Positions 24,801 through 33,234 of a DNA stretch of 64,000 bases are shown piece by piece; position 1 is the stretch's first letter; each line of letters starts with the position of its first letter. Source of the stretch: Owenia fusiformis (taxonomy: Eukaryota; Annelida; Polychaeta; Sabellida; Oweniidae); NCBI GenBank assembly GCA_903813345.2, contig CAIIXF020000003.1, positions 15,388,931 through 15,452,930 of the forward strand, given 5' to 3'. The position numbers and the translations under genes are program-made. The notes below the pieces were generated by a model. That model saw only the letters and a list, made by a program, of their open reading frames with translations. It was not told the DNA's origin and made no database searches.

Positions 24801-26220
24801 GATTTTTCAGGATGGGGAAGCAAAATCTTTGTCAACCAGTGAGTTTCTTTCAATTATTAATATTAGTGTAAAGTTTAATATTACCATGAATGTTGCTATG
24901 GTACGTTCAAATTTTTGCAAGACTATGCGATTAAAAGTTGTTTAGACAGTCTGTCTATTTCAATAAAATATTGCTATATTGAAGATAGCGACGATGATGT
25001 ATGAACTTACATGTAGTTAACTCCAAAATGAAATGTTTGGAAAAGTCCCCATTCTAAAACCAGTCAAACAAATATAAATAAATTTCATATTTCCTATTCC
25101 AGTGACCATAGACAAAGTGCCAAGTCATTCAATGATACAAAAAGCGACATTCATGGACGCTATAAACTATTTCTGTGAGATGGCCCTCCAGAAGGAAATA
25201 GAGCAAATGTATAAAGAGCGCAACCAGGACAAGGTTGTTAACTCTAAGAATACTGTATTAGTGTTGCCAAAGCTGAGCCTACATCCTCCATTAGTAAGAC
25301 TAGGAGAACTACATACTAGTAAATGTAAACCTCATAGAGAGACTGCATATGCCATTGATAAAGGTAATGATTGGTCAGTTGTTATTATGTCACCACTTAT
25401 AATTATGTCACCACCAAAAGTGGTGACATATTATTATAGTCTCCAACTTTTTTAGAGGCAGTGTTTGGTGGGTGGCATTTGTTGTTCGGCCAGTGGCTTT
25501 TGGTGTCTGTAATAAGTGGCAGATGGTTACATTTTGCATGTTAATGCCTTGTTTAAAATGTCCTTGTTTCAAGGCTGGCAGTGAGAGAAGGGATGGTGAT
25601 TTATTATAGCAAGGGTCATAATTAAGGGACATTAAGGCAAATTACTAATATTATATTTTAAATTGTTATGGTTTTTGTCAAAGTGTGAATACTTTGGGGC
25701 AGATTGCTGGGCACTGCATGGATACATGGTTGGTGAAACAAAAGATTTTACAGCAAGATATTCCCCATTCATATCAAATACAAAAATTAATTAATTGATA
25801 AAAAGTCAATGCCCAAAATTAGCCAAACGGTGGCTAATGTGACAGCAGATTTAAATCAAATAGAAATGTTTGAATTCGTAAGATAGGGTTTAAAAATAGA
25901 GCTGAACTTTTAAAAATCCTATGTTCGTATGTAAGAAAATGTGAGAAACTGGAATATTGATTTACAAGTATTTATTTGTTTTTATTTCAGATTTTTCACT
26001 ACCACCTATAACAAGTCGAGGACACCAACCACCAAAAGGTGTCGTTAGTGGTTTTGCTCCTGCCATCAATCTACCAATGAAGCAGGTCTATATCAACCCC
26101 TTCCCGAGCCCAGCGGATGTTTACCTACACCAAGAACCCATTTTACTGACGTTAAAATCATCGCAAAAATATTTCATTCCAGCCCAGTCATATATTAATG
26201 ATTTTGAACAGTTCATTTAA
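3465..26220 (+). CDS. Large multi-exon gene, C-terminal part; tentative WDR97 (KIAA1875)-like protein
   Basis: Sixteen exons with consistent phases: 3465-3540, 3711-3863, 12652-12730, 13277-13502, 13926-14082, 14519-14557, 16315-16356, 19382-19426, 20425-20571, 21329-21586, 22918-23240, 23549-23698, 24420-24522, 24811-24838, 25103-25363 and 25991-26220 (stop TAA). Every junction is AG/GT and joins an open frame of about 770 residues. The first visible exon enters in mid-codon, so upstream exons lie beyond the window. Order of regions: a charged Lys/Glu-rich segment; a segment with GFFPPPSSAIRTDTELLDQS; a Pro-rich stretch in exon 10 with PPPSPPKAPRGP; then a helical block with EFISKWMGEEWFEKYFP and WTIQAFITMLLRLVRIASFK; and a conserved-looking tail ending near SSQKYFIPAQSYINDFEQFI. 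From memory this architecture fits the C-terminus of WDR97-type ciliary WD-repeat proteins. No WD repeat is visible here, so the name is an inference. A different WD-repeat or ARM-like axonemal protein is possible. Confidence 0.8.
4297..4440. repeat. Dispersed GGTGG/CATTTTGCATG repeat, copy 1
   Basis: The segment contains CAATGGTTGGTGATC, TCTGTAACAAATGGTGGG and CATTTTGCATGTTAAAT. It matches copies at 12246-12360 and 25386-25560 in the same order. It lies between exon e2 of the large gene and the 3' end of the antisense zinc-finger gene. The rest of 3864-4296 shows nothing recognisable. Confidence 0.6.
4459..9403 (-). CDS. C2H2 multi-zinc-finger protein, 993 aa, four coding exons, nested in an intron
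   Basis: Minus-strand exons are 9403-6979, 5752-5555, 5396-5203 and 4623-4459. Phases match at each GT/AG junction (C|GT, G|GC, then phase 0), for 994 codons including TGA. The start ATG at 9403 has a strong context (AACATGG), and a 3' splice site just upstream (exon begins 9434) implies a 5' UTR exon. One classic finger (YTCPICAKSF) lies at residues 131-154. A low-complexity acidic middle follows. From about residue 560 there are roughly a dozen fingers, some atypical, ending with five canonical ones such as FQCDLCGKKF and YACEKCGATF. The C-tail is basic (KKPTRKRKRVK, a likely nuclear localisation signal) and then strongly acidic (DENDDDGDDVDD). A nuclear DNA-binding regulator is the expected role. 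I recognise no named orthologue. Confidence 0.88.
4977..5181. mobile_element. Short inverted-end element (CAGGCCCGTAGCCAGG family), copy 1
   Basis: Ends are AGGACTATAGCCAGG and CCTGGCTATGGTCCT. The interior has GGGGTTTCACTTTTT, ACTTGTGACAATTTTGG and a long poly-G/poly-C stretch. It lies in the last intron of the zinc-finger gene. Related copies lie at 12376-12581 (opposite orientation) and 45377-45525. About 205 bp long and non-coding. Confidence 0.8.
5766..6450. repeat. Diffuse repeat region rich in TTTCGCG / GCGAAATT motifs
   Basis: The region lies in the first coding intron of the zinc-finger gene. It opens with AGTGTGAGGACAAGGAGGAT and closes near GATCCTCCTAGTGTGGGAAC, a weak inverted pair. 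The interior has AATTTCGCAGCTATTTAATT, CATTTCGCGG and AAATTTCGCGACGATAAATG. Similar AT-rich 'cell-like' segments occur near 3545-3640, 9690-9830 and 23740-24060. The remainder, 6450-6950, shows nothing recognisable. This may be an old MITE. Confidence 0.4.
6979..9403 (-). CDS. Large first coding exon of the zinc-finger gene, with internal THRQ repeats
   Basis: This 2425-bp exon encodes 808 residues. About residues 230-350 (roughly 8360-8710) consist of diverged repeats of 14-30 residues around (T/M)HRQ(S/P)AS and PTYVELGTKSATHRQ. They look like expanded minisatellite-type coding repeats. The stretch after it is rich in D, E, N, S and T (residues about 360-540). The last part carries widely spaced and degenerate finger motifs, for example CNTC-x-HLHG and a CRHC finger. 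The exon ends within CPSKDR, where the next exon completes the finger. Confidence 0.85.
9948..10442. mobile_element. Inverted-repeat element, about 0.5 kb
   Basis: Arms 9948-9990 (AATAAGCAATCAAGACCACA) and 10401-10442 (TGTGGTCTTTTGATTGCTTA) are inverted copies. The interior holds GGCCTCATATTTTAATGCTT then CTCTGCC, which matches the interior of the neighbouring element at 10551-10939. So the two are diverged members of one family. Non-coding. Confidence 0.65.
10551..10939. mobile_element. Inverted-repeat element, about 0.39 kb, same family
   Basis: Arms of about 100 bp: the left includes AAATGTTTGTGAGTACTTTG and GAAACAGTTTATGTAAAAAT. The right arm is the reverse complement, 10836-10939. The ends read AGTAACATTTTAAATG and ATTTAAAATTTTACT. 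It is a typical MITE/foldback shape in the large intron. The rest of the intron from 10940 to 12245 shows no structure I can support. Confidence 0.8.
12246..12360. repeat. Dispersed GGTGG/CATTTTGCATG repeat, copy 2
   Basis: The segment contains GTCACCACCACTTTGTGGTG, CAATAAATGGCAGGTGGTG and ACATTTTGCATTTTAGTGCC. It has the same order of blocks as 4297-4440 and 25386-25560. It lies directly next to the short inverted-end element at 12376. Confidence 0.6.
12376..12581. mobile_element. Short inverted-end element (CAGGCCCGTAGCCAGG family), copy 2
   Basis: This is the best preserved copy. It begins CAGGCCCGTAGCCAGG and ends CCTGGCTACGGGCCTG, a near-perfect 16-bp inverted end. The interior has AAAATTGTCACAAGTGAACC and runs of C. 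It lies 70 bp before exon e3 of the large gene. Confidence 0.88.
12652..14557 (+). CDS. Exons e3-e6 of the large gene
   Basis: Exon 12652-12730 (79 bp, ends in phase 1) joins 13277-13502 (226 bp), which joins 13926-14082 (157 bp). The split codons restore GAA and CAA. A 39-bp microexon, 14519-14557, encodes an acidic 13-residue insert between TTGTTAAG and GTATGT. The protein here is acidic and proline-rich, with a hydrophobic patch GFIPNSILVKLLWPEEV. The microexon is less certain than the other three, because its frame is short and only its splice sites and phase support it. Confidence 0.72.
13540..13682. repeat. 47-bp intronic minisatellite, about 3 copies
   Basis: The unit GTGAAAAACAGTGGAATTAG followed by CATGTTCAAAACATGAAAT recurs from 13579, with a weaker copy before it. 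It lies in the intron between exons e4 and e5. Confidence 0.8.
15344..15470. repeat. 20-bp minisatellite, about 6 copies
   Basis: The unit CATATTTTGCATGTTTCTCC / ...CTAC is repeated about six times with one variant (CATATGTTCCATG). It gives chance open frames on both strands. Intronic. The intron stretch 14558-15343 shows nothing else. Confidence 0.88.
15950..16262. repeat. Degenerate short tandem repeat, AATAGCTGCATG core
   Basis: The core (A)AATAGCTGCATG recurs at irregular 20-30 bp spacing, drifting to AACTGCATG and AAGCTGTATG. It ends about 50 bp before the 42-bp microexon at 16315. Confidence 0.7.
16315..19426 (+). CDS. Two in-frame microexons (42 and 45 bp) of the large gene
   Basis: Exon 16315-16356 follows CTACCTTGCAG and precedes GTAAAA; it reads QFQTREWGKNKRKG. 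Exon 19382-19426 follows AATTTTTCAG and precedes GTAATT; it reads TQSSMERVGTAGTEA. Both are multiples of three and keep phase 0 with their neighbours, so either could be skipped without a frame change. The 3 kb intron between them contains the foldback element 17137-19261. Support is splice sites and phase only. Confidence 0.55.
17137..19261. mobile_element. 2.1 kb foldback element with about 0.5 kb inverted arms
   Basis: The left arm 17137-17626 and right arm 18757-19261 are reverse complements. The outer ends read CATCAAAAGATCAATGTC and its inverse; the inner ends read CAATTCTGCAAGCT and its inverse. The best conserved block includes GTCACGTGACTTCATGGATG and ACGTGTGCGCGAG. Each arm carries an open frame of about 110-130 codons with almost the same translation (SWMTCARVIRIF; CETCPVPSMSEDDLIHQ). 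The frames run in opposite directions and share no known domain. The spacer 17627-18756 is rich in C runs. The element sits inside an intron of the large gene. Confidence 0.82.
17985..18570. repeat. Internal repeats of the foldback spacer (AAAGTGCCCAGA / AGCACCAAATA units)
   Basis: Three to four diverged copies of CACTTT(G/A)AAAGTGCCCAG, AGCACCAAATAGCATCT and AA(A/T)TTGTAAAATTTTC occur at about 18075, 18166, 18346 and 18480, separated by C-rich blocks. They look non-coding. Confidence 0.65.
20425..26220 (+). CDS. C-terminal exon block e9-e16 of the large gene
   Basis: Eight exons give a continuous run of about 500 residues. The region opens with an acidic linker (DYADSEAEEPENLEPP) and then a Pro-rich linker in exon 10 (21329-21586). 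The 323-bp exon 22918-23240 and 150-bp exon 23549-23698 encode amphipathic helices resembling an ARM/HEAT-like fold. Exon 24420-24522 continues with WLATFKIHLEDSIERLKKG. The 28-bp exon 24811-24838 splices through a split Met codon to 25103. The final exon ends at TAA 26218-26220. No AATAAA is evident close behind the stop. Confidence 0.85.
20711..21103. mobile_element. MITE with 25-bp inverted ends and a duplicated core
   Basis: It begins AAGGACGATTCTCGGTTTGG and ends CCAAACCGAGAATCGTCCTT, followed or preceded by AGAAC/GTTCT. Inside, two direct copies of a roughly 200-bp core (about 20745-20900 and 20930-21075) share GAGCATTATCCCTACTTC-like, AATGTCCTCTTTTGAATA and AATTTGGGTGATATTTCTA blocks. 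Intronic, between exons e9 and e10. Confidence 0.88.
21868..21925. repeat. Short ATTGTATAAATTGTACAT tandem repeat
   Basis: Imperfect copies of ATTGTATA(A/T)ATTGTA lie in the long intron 21587-22917. The rest of that intron holds only a poly-G tract at 22619-22630 and the palindrome at 22711. Confidence 0.6.
22711..22738. other. 28-bp near-perfect palindrome
   Basis: AAGGATGTCTATCT pairs with AGATAGACGTCCTT with one mismatch and no loop. It is an intronic hairpin with no evident role. Confidence 0.7.
25386..25560. repeat. Dispersed GGTGG/CATTTTGCATG repeat, copy 3
   Basis: The segment contains GTCACCACCAAAAGTGGTGA, GTGTTTGGTGGGTGGCATTT and TTACATTTTGCATGTTAATG, matching copies at 4297 and 12246. 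It lies in the last intron of the large gene. Confidence 0.65.
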
Positions 26221-26359
26221 TCCAAAAGAGCGCATCCCAAAAATAATTTATCTCACCTTAGTTATGTGTGAATTAAGCCTCCTATAGGCCTATATACAAT
26301 ACATAGACACAGTTACTCCATTAGATGGCGCTTCATGTTTCTGAGTTAATTTCCAAAAC

Positions 26360-26550
26360 AGGATAAAAAACAGAAAAAGTGGAACACCTCTAGGAGTGAA
26401 CCACCTCCGTTACTCCGTTAGTGGAACACTTTTCAGAGTCCCAGTCAAGCCCAACTGACTTAATTAATGAACCTCTATAAGTGGAACACCTCCCAAGTGG
26501 AACACTTTTTAGAGGTACCAAATATGTTACTTAGACAGGTTTTACTGTAC
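26360..26550. repeat. GTGGAACAC(C/T) repeat cluster downstream of the large gene
   Basis: At least five copies of AGTGGAACAC(CTC/TTT) occur, with GAACCTCTATAAGTGGAAC and TTAGACAGGTTTTACTGTAC. It looks like a worn dispersed element lying just after the stop at 26220, perhaps in the 3' UTR. Nothing else is recognisable in 26221-27060. Confidence 0.55.
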
Positions 26551-27060
26551 ATGGATATTGTTAAAACTTTTTTAAAGGTAATACTGTTAGGATTGGAATT
26601 GGGTGAACATTTGAGGCTATTTGCATTTAGAACTCTAAAAAATGGAAGTCACTGAGGGATCATCAATGGCACGGAATGGAAAGTGTTCATTTCATTGATG
26701 CTCTTTCGTACTGTTGACATAATATTTTGGGTTCACTGTGATTTGTTTTAATTCAATAGAGAAAATAGAGTGAAATCATTGAAGTAAAGTGCCAAAAGTT
26801 ACATTTTTCCTTTTTAGCACATTTTTTCTTTAGCATCTAAGCGGGCGGGCAATAATCATCAAAATTCCAGGAAAATTGCTTATCTATGTATTCAACTTGA
26901 AATTTCACAGATTTTACAGATGCAAAGACGGACTAGTACCAGGGTCTGAATATGATTTAGGCACACTTGGTAAATTAAATATTTATCACTGTTTTTGTAC
27001 CTATTATTATTCTGTGAACAGACTTATCATTAAGGTCTAAAGCATTGAAGATTGATACTA

Positions 27061-28036
27061 CAGGGTGACCCAAAAAAAATGCAACCCTCCATTTCTTCAA
27101 TATTTTTCTTAAATGTAGGTTAATTGCTCTGAGATTTGGCACACAGGGACTTCATTCAATGTGGGATCCTCTGGCAAAGTTTTAATAATCATAGACTTAT
27201 ATTGATAGAGTTATGGTTGTTTCAAAATATGCTCCAGATGTCGTCAATTTCGCTGAAAACAAACTTGCAATGTTCAAGGAAAACTGTTCATAACACGGAT
27301 GCATTCTTCCCCATGGGTATGGCTCAAATTTTTGCAGCCATTGCTTATTGGAGTTCTGCAATTGCGGTAGGGTTATTTTCATACACATTATCCTTTAAAT
27401 AACCCGATATATAGAAGTCGGGGGCATTGAGATCAAGACTGTGGGATGACCATGGGTTCTCCGTCCTAGGAGAGATCATCTTCTCATAGAAATGACTAGT
27501 GAGCCAGGCTATGCTATCATCGGAAGTGTGAGGAGAAGCTCCATCTTTCTAGAAACACTGTTCTTGTCTATTGAAGCCTCTATACCCCTCTAGAACTGCC
27601 TAGAACTTCCTGGGAACGCAAATATTGTGCTGTGTGTTAACAGTAACAGTGTTGGCATTATCAACCTCAAACCAAAAGGGGCTGATGATTTCATGTTTGG
27701 AAATTGGCAGCCCAAGCTGTGCATTTAACAGAATGAAGGGGCCTTTGAAGCACTTCATCTGGAATTTGTGATCCTAGAACACATTATTTCTTTAGTTTAC
27801 ATGAACAGAAAGAAGGGAATGTGATTCATCTGAAAACCTAACATTGGAAATGGACGACATTTGGAGCATATTTTGGAACGACCATAGCTCTGTCAATATA
27901 AGACTATGGTTATTGAAACTTTGCCAGAGGATCCCACATTGAATGAAGTCCTTGTGTGCCAAATTTCAGAGCAATTAACCTCCATTTAAGAAAGAAATTG
28001 AAGAAATGGAGGGTTGCATTTTTTTGGGTCACCCTG
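27061..28036 (-). mobile_element. Decayed IS630/Tc1/mariner-class transposon with about 185-bp inverted ends
   Basis: It begins CAGGGTGACCCAAAAAAAAT and ends with the inverse, flanked by TA on each side (27059-27060 and 28037-28038). The arms extend to about 27246 and from about 27850. The minus strand, about 27220-27480, reads as a broken transposase C-terminus around LDLNAPDFYISGYLKDNVYE. This matches the third catalytic acidic region (SPDLxPxDFFLWGYLK-type) of this superfamily. Stops and frame changes make it inactive. Length 976 bp. Confidence 0.82.
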
Positions 28037-29614
28037 TATAACCTAATAAACACCTGGGCCTAGAATTCATTAAGATTGCAATGAGAGAAAAGCTGAAATG
28101 ACAACTCCATATTATTTTCCTTGTTGTTCATGTTTTCTCTTTTATACACTATTTATATACAAAATCCGTTCCATATAAAACTGTGATATGCTGTTTATCC
28201 ATACAGTATATTTAAACTACATACTGTATGCACCTTCTACACATTCAGTTTCTAAATATATTTAGGGGAGTGTGATTGTAATATTGTAAAGGAATTTAAT
28301 ATATATTGTTAATTTTGATAAATCTGTACAACACACATTTACATGTACATTTTCATAATAAAATTTTATCAAACCAAACTTTCTTATGTGAATTATGAAA
28401 TAAGAAACAATAGCTAGGGATAATCTATATAAATGCAATAGTCAAAATTATGTCTAATTAATCACTAATTGGACTGTATTGTTTCACGTTATTTACCTTA
28501 TTACCTAATACTGTTAATTATCATTATTTATGAATAACTACTGTCTCTTGATCAGCTTTAATCATGTTGAATCATCAATATATTCTATACAATGCAGTAA
28601 TACTGGATGAGCATAATGTAAAAGTGGTTTTGAAAAGTAGCAAATTTCTCTTTATGTAGGTTTTTTGTGGTTTATTATTCTACATTGATTCTGAAACTAT
28701 TGGTGTCTAGTTTTTCAGCATTTTGGAAATATGCAGATTTATACCCCCTGGTGTTATTTTAAGAGGGGTCCTAGGAAAGCCATGTATAATTCCTAGAGTA
28801 TCCAACCAATCATCTTGAAATTTACAGGTAATAATCTTCTTATCATGTCCTATCATTGTGAGCAGTTTCATCAATATTGGTTAACTGGTTGCTATGGTAA
28901 CAGAAATCACTTGTTAAAAAAGTACACATTTTCGTAAAAATTTAAGACCTACCCTGAGACAAAGCACATAATATTTTTCTGGAATTGGGAGGAATTAGCA
29001 TGAAAACATATTAGAAAACTTATTTAGAGTATGGTTGATAATACTAAATCAATTGATGTTTTATTTTAGCCATACAATTAATTATATTTGCCGATGATAA
29101 TATGGCTATGCAAAAAATGTGTAAAAGGGGGCGTGGCACTTTTCCCAAGAAAACTTTATTTATACCCAAGTTTGTGAATAAATATATGACTATTCATTCT
29201 GATATTAACAGATATTAGTATAGTTATGATGTTTAACCATCATGGGAAGTTTCACTATTGTTGGTCTGCTGGTTGTTATGGTAACAGAAATCATTTGTTA
29301 AAAAAGATTGTATTTTCTTAAAAATCTAAGACATACCTTGACACAAAACACATACTATTTTTATGACAGTCAGGATGAGAACATTTTAGAAAATTTATTT
29401 AGAGTATGTTTCATAAAATTAAATCAATTGATGCTTTATCTTAGCCATACAAAGAATTCTACTTGCTGATGGTAAACTGGATTTGCAAAAAAATTAGAAA
29501 GGGGCCATGGCACAATTTCCTAAGAATTCTTTATTTGTGTTCAAAGTGAAAAAATAATGTCAGTTTTCCTTGATATCTACATTATTATCCCAACGAACGA
29601 AGTTCGGTAGGGAT

Positions 29615-29690
29615 ATAGTTAAGCCCTCCGTCCGTCCGTCCGTCCGTCAGTCTGTCATTTAGTCAGTCAGTCCGTCCGTCCATCCGGAAG
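29615..29690. repeat. CCGT microsatellite
   Basis: Copies of CCGTCCGTCCGTCCGTC, then AGTCAGTCAGTCCGTCCG, follow the string CAACGAACGAAGTTCGG. Inside the foldback transposon. Confidence 0.85.
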
Positions 29691-29970
29691 ATAACTCAAA
29701 TATTAGTTGACGGATTTTCTTCATATTTGGTGGAAAGATGTATATTGATGAATAGTTTTACGCAAAAATTTTTTTTCAAGATGGCTGCCGCTTTAAAAAT
29801 GACGGGACTATTTCACAAAAATCATAAATTTTTCATTCTAAACCAAAGTAATTAATATTATTGTTTGAAATTTATATTATTATATATAATTTATATATTT
29901 ATATTCGCAACATCTATCTATTTCACATATATTCTGTGTTTTTCAGGAAAACAGAAATTTTCGCTAATTT

Positions 29971-30576
29971 TTAGATCTTTATGAAGTATAGCTTTATTAT
30001 ACTCAAATGAAAGGCAATTAAGAGTAGATTGCAACAAAGGTCATCTTTATAGCGAACAGAAAGTTTGTTCTTCAGGAAGAGCTGTTTATATTTGGGGTTA
30101 TAGTCACTCAGATTGTTTTCCTTCATATGTGCCTGATACAGCTCATGGACATGTTCAAGTGTTTCAACTCCATCGGTTTGAAGGACATGTTCATCTATAT
30201 GCTTACATATGAAGTCAAATGATGTTATTAAAACCTTTTCCTCTTCATTTATCGTTCGTACTTTCTTGCACAAGTAATTTCTTCTACAGGTATTATGGTA
30301 CCAAGCTTCTGCTGATATCAAACAGCGTCCTCCTATTTTTGCATGTAAAGTCCAGTCTTCTTGGGCTTTCACTGCATTTATTATTGATGTTGAAGCGTTG
30401 TCTGTTTGGCATTTTGTTAATGATTCTTTTGTGTTTCCTTTGAGATATTTCAGATCTTTTTCACAAAAGAGGCACTTGTTTTGTTCAAAAAGGTTGCTTT
30501 GGCGTAATTTCTTACTATGACATCCTTCACCAATTGCTAGAGCAGAGGATCTTTTCCTCAAACTTCTCTCGGACAT
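29971..30576 (-). CDS. Truncated zinc-binding-like open frame inside the foldback transposon
   Basis: A 201-residue frame on the minus strand. The N-terminus is basic (SERSLRKRSSALA). A Cys pair, KCLFCEKDLKYLKG, is followed about 70 residues later by an AWYHNTCRRNYLCKK motif. Together they look like a C2...H-C zinc site. I recall the pairing of a KCxFCxK motif with a YHxxCxRNY motif from uncharacterised, repeat-associated invertebrate proteins. The last 30 residues are hydrophobic and unlike the rest, which suggests read-through into an intron or a truncation. It may be the transposon's own gene or captured sequence. No catalytic domain is present. Confidence 0.5.
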   Translation of the reverse strand: MSERSLRKRSSALAIGEGCHSKKLRQSNLFEQNKCLFCEKDLKYLKGNTKESLTKCQTDNASTSIINAVKAQEDWTLHAKIGGRCLISAEAWYHNTCRRNYLCKKVRTINEEEKVLITSFDFICKHIDEHVLQTDGVETLEHVHELYQAHMKENNLSDYNPKYKQLFLKNKLSVRYKDDLCCNLLLIAFHLSIIKLYFIKI

Positions 30577-30749
30577 GATATATACGTAACAACACTAATA
30601 CATTGATTTACAGGGTTCTACTCAGTTGCATGATATATGGAAAAAAGTATATATATTGGAAGGGCAACGCTCCACGATGCAATAATGGAAACTAAACGAT
30701 GGTGTATTAAATCACCTACCTTAACTGAAACGTAAAAGTAAAAAATAAG

Positions 30750-31090
30750 GAATAACTGTGTATATAGCACAACTGCAACCGCAGCACACTATCTGGAACC
30801 ACTGTCCAAAATCACACAGAGTCACTAAACTTTATCTGTATGCAGCACACATAAACAATGTGTATTAGATCACCTACCTTGACTTCACCCTAAAATTATA
30901 AAATAAAGAAAATAAAGAATGCCTCTGCATCTACACAGTTACGCAACCGCACCGCACTGTCTGGAACCACTGTCCAAAATCACTCGCAACTGCCCCGCAA
31001 TCAGTTAGGCAACCGCACCGCACTGTTTGGAACCACTGTCCAAAATCACTCACCTGACTTAAATCACTCACCTGTCCACAATCACTCACC
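30750..31090. repeat. Diverged repeats around GGAACCACTGTCCAAAATCA
   Basis: Three copies of (T/C)TGGAACCACTGTCCAAAAT with CGCACCGCACTGT-like and ATCACCTACCTTGACT-like blocks lie inside the foldback transposon, upstream of its minus-strand open frame. They could be part of its promoter side, but nothing proves this. Confidence 0.6.
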
Positions 31091-32936
31091 TCTATCTAGA
31101 TGTAGCACAGCTTAACCGCACAACGTATATCTATTTCATCAGGTCTGCACAGCTAATCAAGAAGGCATGAACTGTGGTAATTGAAGCATAACATTGACAA
31201 CAAAAGCTCATATCAACAACTGATTTATCATTGCATATACAACTTATTCCTAGGAATGCAGATTTAATTTGCCATCACATTAATGAAGTCTAAATTCTAA
31301 TTGCAACATTTAATTAATGCTCTAAATTTGGTATTATTGTTATATCAAATAGGAATTATTAACTATTTTTATGAATAACATTATTTTCTATCTGGATATT
31401 AAGCATGACGGGAATCACTCAAACATGTATATTTCATAAAGATGTCAGGTTGATTTAAAAAGAAACAAATATATAGGTAAACATGTGAGTGAGTGATAAA
31501 TTAGTATCATCCAGAATGAGATTAATGAATTTATTTAATATAAACAATAATTTATTTGATTTTGTTAAAATGCGTTTTCCTCAAAACTTCATTCCAAGAT
31601 GCAAATTAAGCACACATAAATAAAATCACATTGATGACCTCACAAAGCCATGAATGTATATTTGAAGACAAAGTTTATATCCTTAATTAGATAATATACC
31701 CCATACCCCTTTAATGGTCAACTGTTTTAACAAATGATTTCTGTTACCATAACAACCAGCAGACCAACAATAGCGAAACTTCCCATGATGGTTAAACATC
31801 ATAACTATACTAATATCTGTTAATATCAGAATGAATAGTCATATATTTATTCACAAACTTGGGTACAAATAAAGTTTTCTTGGGAAAAGTGCCACGCCCC
31901 CTTTTACACATTTTTTGCATAGCCATATTATCATCGGCAAATATAATTAATTGTATGGCTAAAATAAAACATCAATTGATTTAGTATTATCAACCATACT
32001 CTAAATAAGTTTTCTAATATGTTTTCATGCTAATTCCTCCCAATTCCAGGAAAATATTATGTGCTTTGTCTCAGGGTAGGTCTTAAATTTTTACGAAAAT
32101 GTGTACTTTTTTAACAAGTGATTTCTGTTACCATAGCAACCAGCTAACCAATATTAATGGAACTGCTCACAATGATAGGACATGATAAGAAGATGATTAC
32201 CTGTAAATTACAAGATGATTGGTTGGATACTCTAGGAATTATACATGGCTTTCCTAGGACCCCCCTTAAAATAACACCACGGGGGGTATAAATCTGCATA
32301 TTTCCAAAACGCTGAAAAACTAGACACCAATAGTTTCAGAATCAATGTAGAATAATAAACCACAAAAAACCTACATAAAGAGAAATTTGCTACTTTTCAA
32401 AACCACTTTTACATTATGCTCATCCAGTATAACAGTTCTGTCTATTTTGTGACACCTTGTCTATATAGACCCATAGACAATTTCTTGTTGGTCATTTTTA
32501 AGTCCAAAATAAGTACACTGTTGCTCAGTCATATACTGAATACTCTGAATAATGTTCACAAAACTAGCAATTTCACAAAATGAGTTTATTTTCTGAAAGA
32601 TTACTTTTACAATATGTTGTATGGCTGATCAGTTTAGATTAGAACTTGACTAAATTGGCAAAAGTGAAATCATTCAATGAGAAGAATCCAAGAAACTGAA
32701 ATTTTGGATGTAATTTTCTCTGAAGAACATGGCATGTTCTAGACATTTTGCAGTTTTGGAATGTGATTAATTCCTGAGAAATGAAACATGTTCTGAATTG
32801 CAAAAATGTTGACTGACAGTCACAATTATTAACAATCAATTTTTGATTGACCAACATTCCAGATTATTTAAAATTATTATCTCCAAGGTGAAATCCATCG
32901 TCAGTACCCACGCTCAATCTCTACGTTCTCGGTCCG

Positions 32937-33234
32937 AAGCTTCACTGGTGATCCGCTCGATTACGCTGGTTACCAAAACGAATCGTTTTGGTAACAAAAT
33001 GGCTGCTGTTCCGGCTGAAGAAAACGGTAAGAATTTTCGTTTTCCTTGATATCTCGAGATACAGCATGAATCATCCATATCTTTTCGGCCAAAATTTGGG
33101 TAAGCAATATATCTTTCTGAACAACCAAGTGATTTTGCTCGAAATAGTTTGTAGGATGGCAGGAACGCCAAAATAATTCCTCGCTTTGGTTACATAAACG
33201 AATTGATTGAAAATTGATGATAATACGACAACGG
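32937..33234. repeat. Left arm of a 5.4 kb-spaced inverted repeat (promoter + first exon)
   Basis: The arm matches 38076-38362 in inverse orientation at about 90 percent by eye. It contains GGTTACCAAAACG and CGTTTTGGTAAC as a palindrome around AAT, then an ATG exon and the intron start up to about CGACAACGG. It ends in anonymous sequence. The stretch 32433-32936 before it holds nothing recognisable. Confidence 0.85.

Larger units (their letters stand above)
28601..32429. mobile_element. 3.8 kb foldback transposon with about 0.7 kb inverted arms and TAA flanks
   Basis: The left end TACTGGATGAGCATAATGTA at 28601 is the inverse of the right end at 32429. Both are flanked by TAA (28598-28600 and 32430-32432), compatible with the TWA duplications of PIF/Harbinger elements, though no Harbinger enzyme is seen. 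The left arm runs to about 29316 and the right arm starts near 31721. The left arm also carries a second, diverged 370-bp copy of part of itself (28850-29165 versus 29215-29530). The interior holds a truncated zinc-binding-like open frame on the minus strand and a CCGT microsatellite. Confidence 0.85.

Noticed and set aside
25943-26220. 87-codon frame starting upstream of the last exon
   Set aside because: The part before 25991 is intron. The true exon starts after the TTTATTTCAG acceptor.
27136-27402. 88-codon plus-strand frame
   Set aside because: It lies antisense to the recognisable transposase remnant of the 27061-28036 element.
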